DNA from: Marinomonas spartinae
Lineage (GTDB): Bacteria > Pseudomonadota > Gammaproteobacteria > Pseudomonadales > Marinomonadaceae
Assembly: GCF_016461715.1 (NCBI RefSeq)
Contig: NZ_JAEMUI010000006.1
Coordinates: 120,251 to 184,250, forward strand
Reading direction: 5' to 3'
DNA length: 64,000 nt
The position numbers and the translations under genes are program-made. Shown here one piece after another: positions 48,026-56,186 of the stretch; the first letter of the stretch is position 1; every line of letters starts with the position of its first letter. The notes beneath the pieces are model-generated. The model saw nothing but the letters and a program-made list of their open reading frames with translations. It was not told the origin of the DNA and made no database searches.

Positions 48026-48148
48026 AAGAGGCGTTACTTTATCGTCCGTTACATAACAAAAAGTAGAGCAACAATATAACCATGTTGCTAAGGGATTCAT
48101 TCTCCCTTTTTTACTCACTTTGGGGTTAGGTTGCCTCGACCGAAATGC

Positions 48149-48202
48149 TTTACAAACATCTAGCGCTATTACATTAACCATGTAGGTTACTTTTAGCATT
48201 AA
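48149..48202 (+). repeat. Module-boundary repeat block, copy 1
   Basis: About 54 bp (core ACAAACATCTAGCGC and ATTACATTAAC) immediately before the carboxypeptidase 3'-end fragment. A close copy occupies 50639-50691 before the second fragment. It is not present upstream of the matching position in the intact gene. Confidence 0.65.
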
Positions 48203-48463
48203 ACAGACGGCGCTTTAGGCTATTTCCCAAGCTACACATTAGGCGCCATGTACGCCGCCCAATACAAAGCCACCATGATACAAAACGTCGACTTCGACGC
48301 CGCTATCCAAAGTGGCGACCTAAACCCAATCTTCCAATGGCTCAGCGACAACATCTGGTCACAAGCCTCGCTTCACACCACAGATGAACTCGTCAAACGC
48401 GCCACAGGGGAAGTATTAAATGCAGCGCATTTTAGAAAACACTTAGAAGGGCGGTATTTGTAA
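48203..48463 (+). pseudogene. 3'-end fragment of an M32 carboxypeptidase gene
   Basis: Eighty-seven in-frame codons (TDGALGYFPSYTLGAM... to HFRKHLEGRYL and a stop) corresponding to the last part of the intact gene at 44574-46064. The first ~200 bp differ mainly at silent third positions, as between species, whereas about 45 bp before the end (GCGCCACAGGGGAAGTATTA onward) are identical. The fragment lacks the zinc site and a start signal, so it is not functional. Confidence 0.85.
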
Positions 48464-48565
48464 CGAAGCGGCCCTCAAGAGGTGAACCTTCCTCTCTAGT
48501 TGCTAACATGTGTTTCCAATTATATCGTCAATGAATCAGGCCAAAGCTGCTGACCATACTATAAA

Positions 48566-48593
48566 GCCGTGATCATTATTCACTGATCACGGC
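48566..48593. terminator. Hairpin after the NmrA-like gene
   Basis: GCCGTGATCA pairs perfectly with TGATCACGGC around an 8-base loop, just past the stop of the reverse-strand gene; little T run. Confidence 0.55.
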
Positions 48594-48613
48594 GACTAAT
48601 GGCTAATAGATAA

Positions 48614-49540
48614 TTATGCCAATTTTTCTATTAACCAATTTTTAGTATTTTTAGTTTCAATGCCTTTTTTAAAATTGTAAGTTTTATCGATGTTCCACCA
48701 CATACCATCACCGAGTGCAAAAGCAGTGCGGTACCGTAGCATTTGATCGTCAGGGTTTTTAGCAAGCTCACTTTGCAACCAGTCTAAATTGAACACATGT
48801 CGCTTAATGCGCTTATTAGTGGTGTTATCAACGATCTCTGCTAATTCGCCATAACTCAGGGTATCTCCGGCAACAAATACCACTTCATTAATGATTCGTG
48901 GCGACTCTAACAATATTTCTGTGGTTAACTGACCAATGTCTTCGGGGGCGGTGACCGTTATCTTATTCTCCCAACTGCCCAGCGCATTGATATAGCCTTG
49001 TTCGAGGTTCACCACATCCAAAGCGGGTTCAAACAGAAAACTGGTAAACATGCCAGTTGAGACAATTACCCACTCAGTGTTCTTTTGTTGTCGCAGCATC
49101 CCTCTTACTTCATATTGCTCATCGAAAACTGGTTGACCACTTCCTATACCTACTACGTCATAATCTACACCAAATTGCCACGGAAAATAGCGTGCAACAT
49201 TAGCCTCAAGAACAGCCTGTGTAATTTTCTTTTGAGTACCAAGGCCGGCAACAAAGCCAGTACAATTGATAATTGTGTTAAAATCGGCAAAAAAGGCAAC
49301 TAACGCTTGATGATTAATATTCGCTAAATCAAAACTCTTAAACTTCACACCCTGATCAGAGAACCTTTTTAATGACTCATCGGTTGGGGTCGTACCATGC
49401 TCAAGTGAATCTGGTGAAACTAAAACCGTTACGTCTCCACCTAGTGCAGATACTCGTGGTTGTAAGGCATTAAGAACGGCTAGACCTAGTTGACCCGCAC
49501 CTATAATAAGTATGTCTTTTACATTTATATTGTGATTCAT
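48614..49540 (-). CDS. NmrA-like/isoflavone-reductase family oxidoreductase
   Basis: A 308-residue atypical SDR. The NADP-binding start is DILIIGAGQLGLAVLNAL, followed by TIINCTGFVAGLG and the substrate-domain helix YFPWQFGVDYD. It belongs to the aromatic-alcohol-reductase/NmrA group; substrate unknown. Divergent from a LysR gene, forming the second reductase/LysR module. Confidence 0.85.
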   Translation of the reverse strand: MNHNINVKDILIIGAGQLGLAVLNALQPRVSALGGDVTVLVSPDSLEHGTTPTDESLKRFSDQGVKFKSFDLANINHQALVAFFADFNTIINCTGFVAGLGTQKKITQAVLEANVARYFPWQFGVDYDVVGIGSGQPVFDEQYEVRGMLRQQKNTEWVIVSTGMFTSFLFEPALDVVNLEQGYINALGSWENKITVTAPEDIGQLTTEILLESPRIINEVVFVAGDTLSYGELAEIVDNTTNKRIKRHVFNLDWLQSELAKNPDDQMLRYRTAFALGDGMWWNIDKTYNFKKGIETKNTKNWLIEKLA

Positions 49541-49655
49541 AAAATCTTTACTCTCTGCTTATTATCTCAGATTGAGAGTGTAATTTAGATTATTATAAGT
49601 GATAATAGCTAAATTTTGGTTAAACTGTTCTTGAATTTGGAATAATAGAGGGTTT

Positions 49656-50552
49656 ATGGATCGCTTAGAGGGCATGAAAGTATTTGTCCAAGTAGTCGAA
49701 GCTAGTCATTTTGGGAAGGCGGCTGAGGCTCTTAGTATGCCTAAGTCGACTGTTTCAAGGATAGTAAAAGAGATGGAAGACTATTTAGGTGTAAGGCTGT
49801 TGCAACGCACCACACGTAAGTTAAGTGTGACACCCGATGGGGAGAACTATGCGGTGCAATGCCGACATATACTAGCAGAAATTGCAGCGATCGAATCAAA
49901 CTTCCCAAATAAAGCAGGAAAGCCGAAAGGCAGGCTCAAAGTAAGCATCCCCACGTCATTAGCTCACCATTCTATACTCCCCGTGATTAGCCAGTTCATT
50001 CATCAATATCCAGATATTGAACTGTTACTTTGCACCAGCGACCAAAATGTCGACTTATTTCATGATGGCTATGATTGTGTCATTCGATCTGGTGAAATTG
50101 AAGACTCAACATCACTTGTTGCGCGACCACTCACCGTTTCATCCTGGGTGGTTGTTGCAGCGCCCACCTATATAAAACGTTTTGGAAAACCAAAGGATTT
50201 AGATGATTTAACTAACCATTACTCAATAGGCTATCTAAGCCAAAACACGGGCCGTGCGATTAATTGGCATTTTCTTGATAATGAAGAGAACGTTAAAATT
50301 CAAATACGGGAAGCGCTGACGGTCAATGATACTGATACCTATATCAACTGCGGCTTGCAGGGCTTAGGTTTAATTCGTATCGCAAGCTATTTGGCACAAC
50401 CCTACATCGACAACGGTACATTGATAAGAGTCCTTGAACAGTATCAATCTCCGGTTATGTCTTTATCTCTCGTTTATCCTCAAAATAAGCATTTAAAACC
50501 GTCATTTCTAGTGTTTGCAGATTGGGTTAAATCTGTTTTAGCTAAAGAATAG
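49656..50552 (+). CDS. LysR-family transcriptional regulator
   Basis: A 298-residue LysR protein. HTH: MKVFVQVVEASHFGKAAEALSMPKSTVSRIVKEMEDYLGVRLLQRTTRKLSVT. Related to the LysR at 47132 but clearly diverged. Likely regulator of the divergent NmrA-like gene 115 bp away. Confidence 0.88.
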   Translation: MDRLEGMKVFVQVVEASHFGKAAEALSMPKSTVSRIVKEMEDYLGVRLLQRTTRKLSVTPDGENYAVQCRHILAEIAAIESNFPNKAGKPKGRLKVSIPTSLAHHSILPVISQFIHQYPDIELLLCTSDQNVDLFHDGYDCVIRSGEIEDSTSLVARPLTVSSWVVVAAPTYIKRFGKPKDLDDLTNHYSIGYLSQNTGRAINWHFLDNEENVKIQIREALTVNDTDTYINCGLQGLGLIRIASYLAQPYIDNGTLIRVLEQYQSPVMSLSLVYPQNKHLKPSFLVFADWVKSVLAKE

Positions 50553-50638
50553 CACTTAGACGATCAATTTTTAGTCAGTCAAAGTTGATAAAAATGGATT
50601 TTCCAGATTTTAATAGACAGTAATAGGGCACAAATACA

Positions 50639-50691
50639 TTACAAACACCTAGCGCGATTACATTAACGGTATAGGTTATTTTTAGTGCAAG
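50639..50691 (+). repeat. Module-boundary repeat block, copy 2
   Basis: About 53 bp matching 48149-48202 at most positions (ACAAACACCTAGCGC, ATTACATTAAC), again directly followed by carboxypeptidase-derived sequence. Confidence 0.65.
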
Positions 50692-50737
50692 ACCGACGGC
50701 GTATTTTAGAAAGCACTTGGAAGGGCGATACTTGTAA
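50692..50737 (+). pseudogene. Minimal carboxypeptidase 3'-end fragment
   Basis: ACCGACGGC (start of the 48203 fragment) is joined by an internal deletion to the last codons, YFRKHLEGRYL plus TAA. The fragment keeps the same two ends as the longer copy but has lost about 215 bp between them. Confidence 0.75.
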
Positions 50738-50747
50738 TGGATTTGTT

Positions 50748-51232
50748 CCTTCCCCTTTTTTAAGGGGTAAGGTTAGGATGGGGTTGTTCTTTGGGTCTTC
50801 CGGTGTATTTGTTTCCACTCAATTACTTTGAGCTGCTCGTTTATTCCGCTTTTTAATTCAGGAACGGCTGAGCGGGTAACTTTTGTCTAGCGACACAAAA
50901 GTAACCAAAAGGTCGCTTTTAAGAGCAGCGCCTCGTTTCCTCATGGAGACATCATGTTGTCAATGCAGAGCCTTATCAAGGCATAGAGTAGTTTTGAGGA
51001 TAGGGGACAGAGCATTTTTAACTGACTCTGAAACGCCATAGGGTCGCGCAACTTTGTTGCGTCGAAGACGATTTGTAGGTTGGACTTCAGTCCAACAATA
51101 GTTACCTGATTGGATTAGGAGTCGAACACCTTTTCGACCTGATCCAAGCTAACTATTCTGATGTGCTTTCATGAAAAGGGCTTTGACCCCGCTGGTCAAA
51201 CACAGAAGGTGAGGGTGACTAATCACCAAGTC
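50748..51232. repeat. Palindrome-rich tandem repeat, unit 1
   Basis: First and most diverged of three tandem units. Each starts with CCTTCCCCTTTTTTAAGG (inverted repeat), carries the near-palindrome GGTAACTTTTGT / ACAAAAGTAACC (here 50875-50906) followed by AAAAGGTCGCTTTT, then CGCAAC-TT-GTTGCG and, in this unit only, TTGGACT-TC-AGTCCAA. It ends with GGTGACTAATCACC. No coding capacity is supported. Confidence 0.85.
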
Positions 51233-51653
51233 CCTTCCCCTTTTTTAAGGGGAAGGCTAGGATGGGGTTATTTGGTGTTGCCGATTTGATGGTATTCCTC
51301 TGATTAGCTTGGTTTTGGCGAGTTCAGTTCCGCTCTGCTGAGCGGGTAACTTTTGTCTAGCGACACAAAAGTAACCAAAAGGTCGCTTTTAAGAGCAGCG
51401 CCTCGTTTCCTCATAAAGATATGATGTTGTCAATGCAGAGCCTCATCAAGGCATAGATTGGTTTTGAGGATAGGGGACAGGGCATTTTTAACTGACTCTG
51501 AAAATCCATAGGGTCGCGCAACTTCGTTGCGTCGAATCCGCTTCTACGGCTTGATTACCGTCATCCAAGCTAACTATTCTGATGTGCTTTCACGAAAAAG
51601 GCTTTGGCCCCGCTGGTCAAGCACAGGAGGTGAGGGTGACTAATCACCAAGTC
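51233..51653. repeat. Palindrome-rich tandem repeat, unit 2
   Basis: A 421-bp unit nearly identical to unit 3 over long stretches; core near-palindrome at 51345-51376. Same order of palindromes as unit 1 without its extra hairpin. Confidence 0.88.
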
Positions 51654-52045
51654 CCTTCCCCCTTTTTTAAGGGGAAGGTTAGGATGGGGTTATTTGGTGT
51701 TGCCGATTTGATGATATTCCTCTGATTAGCTTGGTTTTGGCGAGTTCAGTTCCGCTCTTCTGAGCGGGTAACTTTTGTCTAGCGACACAAAAGTAACCAA
51801 AAGGTCGCTTTTTTAACGAGAAGCGTGTGATCGACGTTTTATACAACTTACTTTCTCGGTACGCTTTAGGCTGTAAGGCATAGATTGGTTTTGAGGATAG
51901 GGGACAGGGCATTTTAAACTGACTCTGAAAATCCATAGGGTCGCGCAACTTCGTTGCGTCGAAGCCGCTTCTACGGCTTGATTACCGTCATCCAAACTAA
52001 CTATTCTGATGAGCTTTCATGAAAAGGGCTTTGACCCCGCTGGTC
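51654..52045. repeat. Palindrome-rich tandem repeat, unit 3
   Basis: A 392-bp unit; core near-palindrome at 51767-51798. A stretch after AGGTCGCTTTTTT is replaced by unrelated sequence, and the unit ends at CCCCGCTGGTC without the final GGTGACTAATCACC. Confidence 0.88.
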
Positions 52046-52308
52046 TCTTATTTGAAAATAGATTAGAGTGTAAGGATTGCGTATAGGAAGACGAAAGTCA
52101 CATATTTCTCCCCCTCCTGATGCACGGTTATTAGGCAAAACAAGCGTGCTTGTTTTGGTCGAAGTCTGAACGCTTATCATTATGAATAACTTTATATAAA
52201 TCATGGTGTTAGTTAGATTTATATAAATGGCTAAGGCTAGAATAACACGCACACCGATTTATGGGATAAATGCGCATGCGCACTATAGAATAACTATACA
52301 AGTGGATA
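52046..52308. other. AT-rich gap before the cassette-like genes
   Basis: No supported gene. It holds a hairpin AAAACAAGC / GCTTGTTTT (52137-52156) that may act as a terminator, and two TTTATATAAAT direct repeats around GTTAGTTAG (near 52190-52225). Confidence 0.5.
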
Positions 52309-52998
52309 TTGTCGCCCAGATTTTGGATACGGAAAAATATGCCATCACCAGAAAACTACAATCAAATGCTCTCAAAGTTGGGAAAGTGGACGTTTCTTTG
52401 CACTCTAGTTTTTCTCATCGCATTGCGTTTCTTCGAACTGGTTCCAAAAGTTGAAATTGACAGATCACTAGCACCTCCGATCAAAGATTATAAGGAGTTG
52501 ATAGAATGGTTATTTTCGTTTGGCGCTATACCTTTGATTGGTGCTGTCATAGCATGGTTATGTAGCAGTATTTTTGAAGTACATAACAAGCTATCCAAAA
52601 TAATTCTATTACGATATTTATGGGATAGACTTTTTATAGTTGCTCCTATGTTAAAAAGGACTGGATTATCACAGAAGCTTAATCGGGCGCGAGTGAAGGA
52701 AATAATGAACGGCCTTTACTATCCAGAAGTAAAAAATATCGATCAACATTACGTCCATATTTTTTGGCGTTATGCGCTACAATTTTGGATTGTTTTTGAG
52801 CACTTTCTGGTAGTGTTAATAACAGTGATTACATTGTGGGCCGTCAATCGCTCTATTCCTGATAAAGGCCTCCTTATTTACTTGGCGTTAGTGTTCTTTA
52901 TTGCTGTGGTGCATTGGTTATTCGTAGTTACTAATAAGTCAAAAGATCAATCAGACCAAATATCTAGTCAGACTATACGGTCTTTTTTTAGAACTTAG
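52309..52998 (+). CDS. Hypothetical four-helix membrane protein
   Basis: A 229-residue protein with four predicted membrane helices (about 28-46, 67-92, 152-180 and 187-207) and a basic cytoplasmic loop between helices 2 and 3. Not recognised. An internal ATG at 52339 may be the true start. It is AT-rich compared with the conserved genes and lies two bases before the methyltransferase gene, so the two are probably co-expressed. Origin by transfer is likely. Confidence 0.6.
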   Translation: MSPRFWIRKNMPSPENYNQMLSKLGKWTFLCTLVFLIALRFFELVPKVEIDRSLAPPIKDYKELIEWLFSFGAIPLIGAVIAWLCSSIFEVHNKLSKIILLRYLWDRLFIVAPMLKRTGLSQKLNRARVKEIMNGLYYPEVKNIDQHYVHIFWRYALQFWIVFEHFLVVLITVITLWAVNRSIPDKGLLIYLALVFFIAVVHWLFVVTNKSKDQSDQISSQTIRSFFRT

Positions 52999-53000
52999 GG

Positions 53001-53654
53001 ATGAATATGCGTTACAAAATTAAGGGAGAAGAGATCAGGACTGAAAATGCAGCCAAACCTAGTAGCCAGAAATCTTCAGTTGTAGATGACTATATCGGAG
53101 GTATCTTAAATAAGCCTTCGATACTCGACTTTGGGTGCGGAAAACTTCGATATTCTGATACTCTCGCATTGGTTGCATCTAAAGTTACATTCGTAGACTC
53201 CGAAATCCAGCTTAATAGAGAGCAGAGTGTACGAGGTGAAAGAACTACTGTAAAAAATTACGTTAAGTCAAATTATAGTGGCTGTAAAACAGTCCCCTAT
53301 GAAAGTTTAGATAAACATAGGTCTAAATATGATGTAATTACATGTACTAATGTTCTGTCGGCAATTCCTTGTAAAAGGATGATAGCTGACGTGCTGGAGC
53401 ATATAATTAGGCTTCTAAGAAAGGATGGCTTTGCCATTTTTGTAAATCAACATAGAAGTTCTTATTTTAGTAAATATGAATCCGGAGAGAAAATGTTACA
53501 TGGATACTTATATTCTGGATCAAAAGGCTCGTCATACTATGGAATTCTTGACAAACCGGTGATTGAGCGGCTTCTAAAAAAGCATGGGTATGAGATTATT
53601 AAAACTTGGGTCGTCGGTGAAAGTACATTTACAGAGGCAAGACCAAATAGTTAA
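53001..53654 (+). CDS. Class I SAM-dependent methyltransferase-like protein
   Basis: A 217-residue protein. Motif I is SILDFGCGKLRYSDTLA (about residues 40-56), the acidic end of strand 2 is TFVDSEIQ, and the post-motif region reads YDVITCTNVLSAIP with RLLRKDGFAIFVNQ after it. This is a Rossmann methyltransferase with no recognised target. The ATG at 53007 has better ribosome-site spacing (AGGG) than 53001. The stop TAA lies inside an attC-like GTTAACAAAGC, as in integron cassettes. Confidence 0.72.
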   Translation: MNMRYKIKGEEIRTENAAKPSSQKSSVVDDYIGGILNKPSILDFGCGKLRYSDTLALVASKVTFVDSEIQLNREQSVRGERTTVKNYVKSNYSGCKTVPYESLDKHRSKYDVITCTNVLSAIPCKRMIADVLEHIIRLLRKDGFAIFVNQHRSSYFSKYESGEKMLHGYLYSGSKGSSYYGILDKPVIERLLKKHGYEIIKTWVVGESTFTEARPNS

Positions 53655-53730
53655 CAAAGCTAGTCACGGCGACGTCTTTTTCGTTGCGGCTTTGCCTCCA
53701 CTACAAAAGCTGCGTGTGGCGGCGTTATAC
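53649..53730 (+). other. attC-like recombination site 1
   Basis: An 82-bp candidate integron attachment site. R''-like AGTTAAC includes the stop codon of the upstream gene; R'-like GTTATAC is at 53724-53730. Partial symmetry between the arms (CACG..GC on both) and an inner GCGGCTTT / AAAGCTGC stem are seen. No integrase gene is in the window. Confidence 0.5.
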
Positions 53731-53749
53731 CTTTAAACGGAAGTAACCA

Positions 53750-54628
53750 ATGATTATGAAATGTCTAGTTTGGTTTTGGATAACTTTGCGTAAATTGGCG
53801 CCATATTTGATTTTTTTAGGCTTCGGTATTTTATGCTGGCGTTGGTTTTCATTTTCAAATCAAGCTCAAGCGGATTTAGCGGAACCGATAATTAATGGTG
53901 TGATTGCTGGTGTGGTCACATCATTGCTGATTCTGATATTTTCAGTGGTTTGGCGCTCTAATATTACTCCTTGGCTTGAAAACTTACTTTACAAAGATAC
54001 CAAGATTGAAGGTGTATGGAATGGGGTGCTAGTTCCATTTATTGGGATAGAAGAAATTGATAAAAGAAGAATTAATATTGCCTTTGGCGTTGTCGAGCGT
54101 CGGCGACGTAGAAGAAAGAGTCCAAGCGAAGAACCTGATGAGAAAAATGATACTAATAAATCACTTAGTGTTGCGGCTTCTGCTCAAGAAAAAGAAGGTG
54201 AGAGAGATATAGAAGCTGAACTTATTATCAAAGGTGCTCCTGATGTCGAAAACGGAGAAAATCAAGACGAATTAATTGATAGAAAGTTTTTTTTTAAAAT
54301 TGGTTCGGGTATGTCGCCAATAGAGGTCAGAGTTGAAATTAAGCGTGTTGGGCACTCCGTCAGGGGGCAGATTGTAGAGATTGGCGGAGCAAGTGATATT
54401 CATACCTACGGCTTTACTGGTTCATTTAAGAACTTAATTTTAACTGGAGAATACGAAAATCAAGATTGCGCTCATATTGATCGTGGTAGTTTAAGTTTAA
54501 TGTTGCGTGAGAATGGCCGCAGTTTGGAAGGTTTTTTTTCATCTTATGCAGATGGAGACCACAAAATGGCTCCTTTTAAATGCGTACTTAAAAGACAAGA
54601 CCGTAGTGCAAATTCTGAGCGGGTATAA
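53750..54628 (+). CDS. Two-TM, beta-rich protein resembling CBASS S-2TMbeta effectors
   Basis: A 292-residue protein: two membrane helices (about 13-35 and 44-67), then a cytoplasmic domain starting IEGVWNGVLVPF, an Arg-run and acidic low-complexity insertion (about 113-160), and a beta-rich end (VRVEIKRVGHSVRGQI, YGFTGSFKNLILTGEY, GSLSLMLRENGRSLEGFFSS). The layout (2TM plus a small beta-barrel opened by GxW) resembles Cap15-like S-2TMbeta effectors, but no cyclase gene is adjacent. Its TAA stop lies inside GTATAAC, complementary to the GTTATAC that opens the cassette. Functional link is inference. Confidence 0.6.
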   Translation: MIMKCLVWFWITLRKLAPYLIFLGFGILCWRWFSFSNQAQADLAEPIINGVIAGVVTSLLILIFSVVWRSNITPWLENLLYKDTKIEGVWNGVLVPFIGIEEIDKRRINIAFGVVERRRRRRKSPSEEPDEKNDTNKSLSVAASAQEKEGERDIEAELIIKGAPDVENGENQDELIDRKFFFKIGSGMSPIEVRVEIKRVGHSVRGQIVEIGGASDIHTYGFTGSFKNLILTGEYENQDCAHIDRGSLSLMLRENGRSLEGFFSSYADGDHKMAPFKCVLKRQDRSANSERV

Positions 54629-54716
54629 CAAATTGCAGCAGTTAGCGCCTACGGCGCCGGACGCTCGTACAAAGCGCTACATCACAAGAGAAGAATCAAG
54701 TTTTATGGCGTTAAGC
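54623..54716 (+). other. attC-like recombination site 2, degenerate or hybrid
   Basis: R''-like GTATAAC (exact complement of GTTATAC at 53724) overlaps the stop codon, then an inner GCGCC-TAC-GGCGC hairpin. The best right-hand core is GTTAAGC at 54710, which falls inside codons 2-4 of the DUF3024 remnant; the right arm does not pair well with the left. Confidence 0.35.
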
Positions 54717-55008
54717 GAGTTCGAAATTTCATAAAGTGAAAAGGCAGGTGACGCCTTTTTAGAAAAGACCTCCTATTCATATTAGGAACCAATTTGATCT
54801 GGGTTGGCGTTTAGAAAACCAGTCTGTTTATATCTACGAAACGCGTCCGGTTTGGAAGAATCCATCCGAATATCAAACCGAACTCAATAGGGTTGCCCAT
54901 AAGTCAGCCTGTGCCACCTATAAGTCAGCCGGTGTTGTTGATTTCCAAAAAATTAAGGCTGTTTATTTTGATTTGGTTATAGGTGTAGGTTTGGGCGGCT
55001 TTCCCTAA
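54705..55008 (+). pseudogene. DUF3024-family protein remnant
   Basis: It starts MALSEFEIS then hits TAA in codon 10; after a frameshift a second frame reads RPPIHIRNQFDLGWRLENQSVYIYETRPVWKNP, the hallmark of DUF3024 proteins, to a stop at 55008. The C-terminal half (from about ATYKSAG) no longer matches the family. It overlaps the end of rnz by four bases. Not functional. Confidence 0.75.
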
Positions 55009-55961
55009 ACTTTCTTTAACTCACCTGATTTGTTCAGCTGGTACTCGTCAAGGTCATTGGCAAGATATAGCCTACCTGAGTAACAGGCTTTGGCTTCTTG
55101 GTAAATATCCTCTATGGAGGGAGATGCGTTGGGGTTGGATTGGTAGCGCGGGCTAAAGTGTGTCAGCACTAAATTAGGAATATTGGTGCGCTGAGCAAAT
55201 TCCGCCACCTGCTCAGCATAACTATGACCATAGCTATTTCCCGCTTTTTCGGCGATTTCCTTTGTATAAGTGGCTTCATGAACAAGCACGTTTGCCCCGT
55301 GACTAAATTGCGATAGCCGTTCAGGCTGGTCATTATCTCCTGCAATAATCATTTTGCGCGGGTGCTTATCGTATAGCAGGTAGTCGTTACTGCTGAGCAA
55401 TTTGCCATTATGCTCAATATCCTGCCCCTTTTTTAATTGTCCCCAAAGTGGGCCTCTAGGGATGCCATGTAACGCCAACTTCTCAACGTCCAAACTAGGG
55501 TTGATATCTTTCTCAGTAAAGCTATAGGCATAAGATGGTACTCTATGGGAAAGCGCTTCTGTCTCCACTCGCACGTTTCTGAAATCGACAGACGGTAAAT
55601 CATCTGAGCCTATGAACTCTAATGCAAACGGCAAATATAACTGGGTATGCTGTTGCGTGGCCTCGACCCATTCTTTCACACCACTTGGAGCAATAATCTT
55701 CAGAGGCTCTTTTCGGCCACTCATTCCCGCGCTTGCGAGAATGCCCGGTAGGCCATAACAGTGATCACCATGAATATGGGTGATAAAGATGGCTTGCAAG
55801 GAGTTGGCTGACAAATTGGTATGCAGAATTTGATGCTGTGTTCCTTCCCCACAATCGATAAGATACCAGCCACTGCCTTTTTCTTCACGAACGGCGATGC
55901 CTGTCACATTCCTAGTTTTAGTAGGAACACCAGATGACGTTCCAAGAAAGACTATATTCAT
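55005..55961 (-). CDS. rnz: Ribonuclease Z
   Basis: Metallo-beta-lactamase endonuclease that matures tRNA 3' ends. It has 318 residues: N-terminal FLGTSSGVPTKTRNV, zinc motif THIHGDHCYGLPG, further ligands in IIAGDN and HSYAEQVAEFAQ...LTHFSPRY, and the flexible-arm region GIPRGPLWGQLKKG. Intact. A decayed copy of its 3' part lies beyond trkH at 57931-58190. Confidence 0.95.
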   Translation of the reverse strand: MNIVFLGTSSGVPTKTRNVTGIAVREEKGSGWYLIDCGEGTQHQILHTNLSANSLQAIFITHIHGDHCYGLPGILASAGMSGRKEPLKIIAPSGVKEWVEATQQHTQLYLPFALEFIGSDDLPSVDFRNVRVETEALSHRVPSYAYSFTEKDINPSLDVEKLALHGIPRGPLWGQLKKGQDIEHNGKLLSSNDYLLYDKHPRKMIIAGDNDQPERLSQFSHGANVLVHEATYTKEIAEKAGNSYGHSYAEQVAEFAQRTNIPNLVLTHFSPRYQSNPNASPSIEDIYQEAKACYSGRLYLANDLDEYQLNKSGELKKV

Positions 55962-56186
55962 TAAAACCTACCCTAATCGCTACCAGCACTCGCTGAGAGA
56001 TCTAAAAAGCAGTGTAAAGATACAGGCTATTTTTACTTTGGCAAATAAAATGCTCATTACTGTGAACGAAATATCACTTAATATGTTGATTTTTCATAGT
56101 ATTTTAATACAAATGGTGGAGAATCTGAAATAGTCAGGGAGCCATTGTGATCAGCGGGGCACTTAGGGAACGAACATCTTTTTAGG

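Noticed and set aside
51679..51948. 89-codon reverse frame in the repeat array
   Set aside because: Consists of repeat palindromes; the corresponding frame is not maintained in the other units.
50748..52045. CRISPR-like array
   Set aside because: Units are hundreds of bases long, only three, without short regular repeats, spacers or cas genes.
52120..52215. A third attC-like site ending at GTTAGTT upstream of the membrane-protein gene
   Set aside because: The ends do not complement AGTTAAC of site 1 and the arms do not pair, so the left cassette boundary is left open.
52227..52454. 75-codon frame overlapping the membrane-protein gene start
   Set aside because: Poor ribosome site and no recognisable features; the overlapping frame at 52309 gives a coherent membrane protein.
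54507..54734. 75-codon frame across the end of the 2TM-beta gene
   Set aside because: Out-of-frame overlap; only its last nine codons are meaningful, as the start of the DUF3024 remnant.
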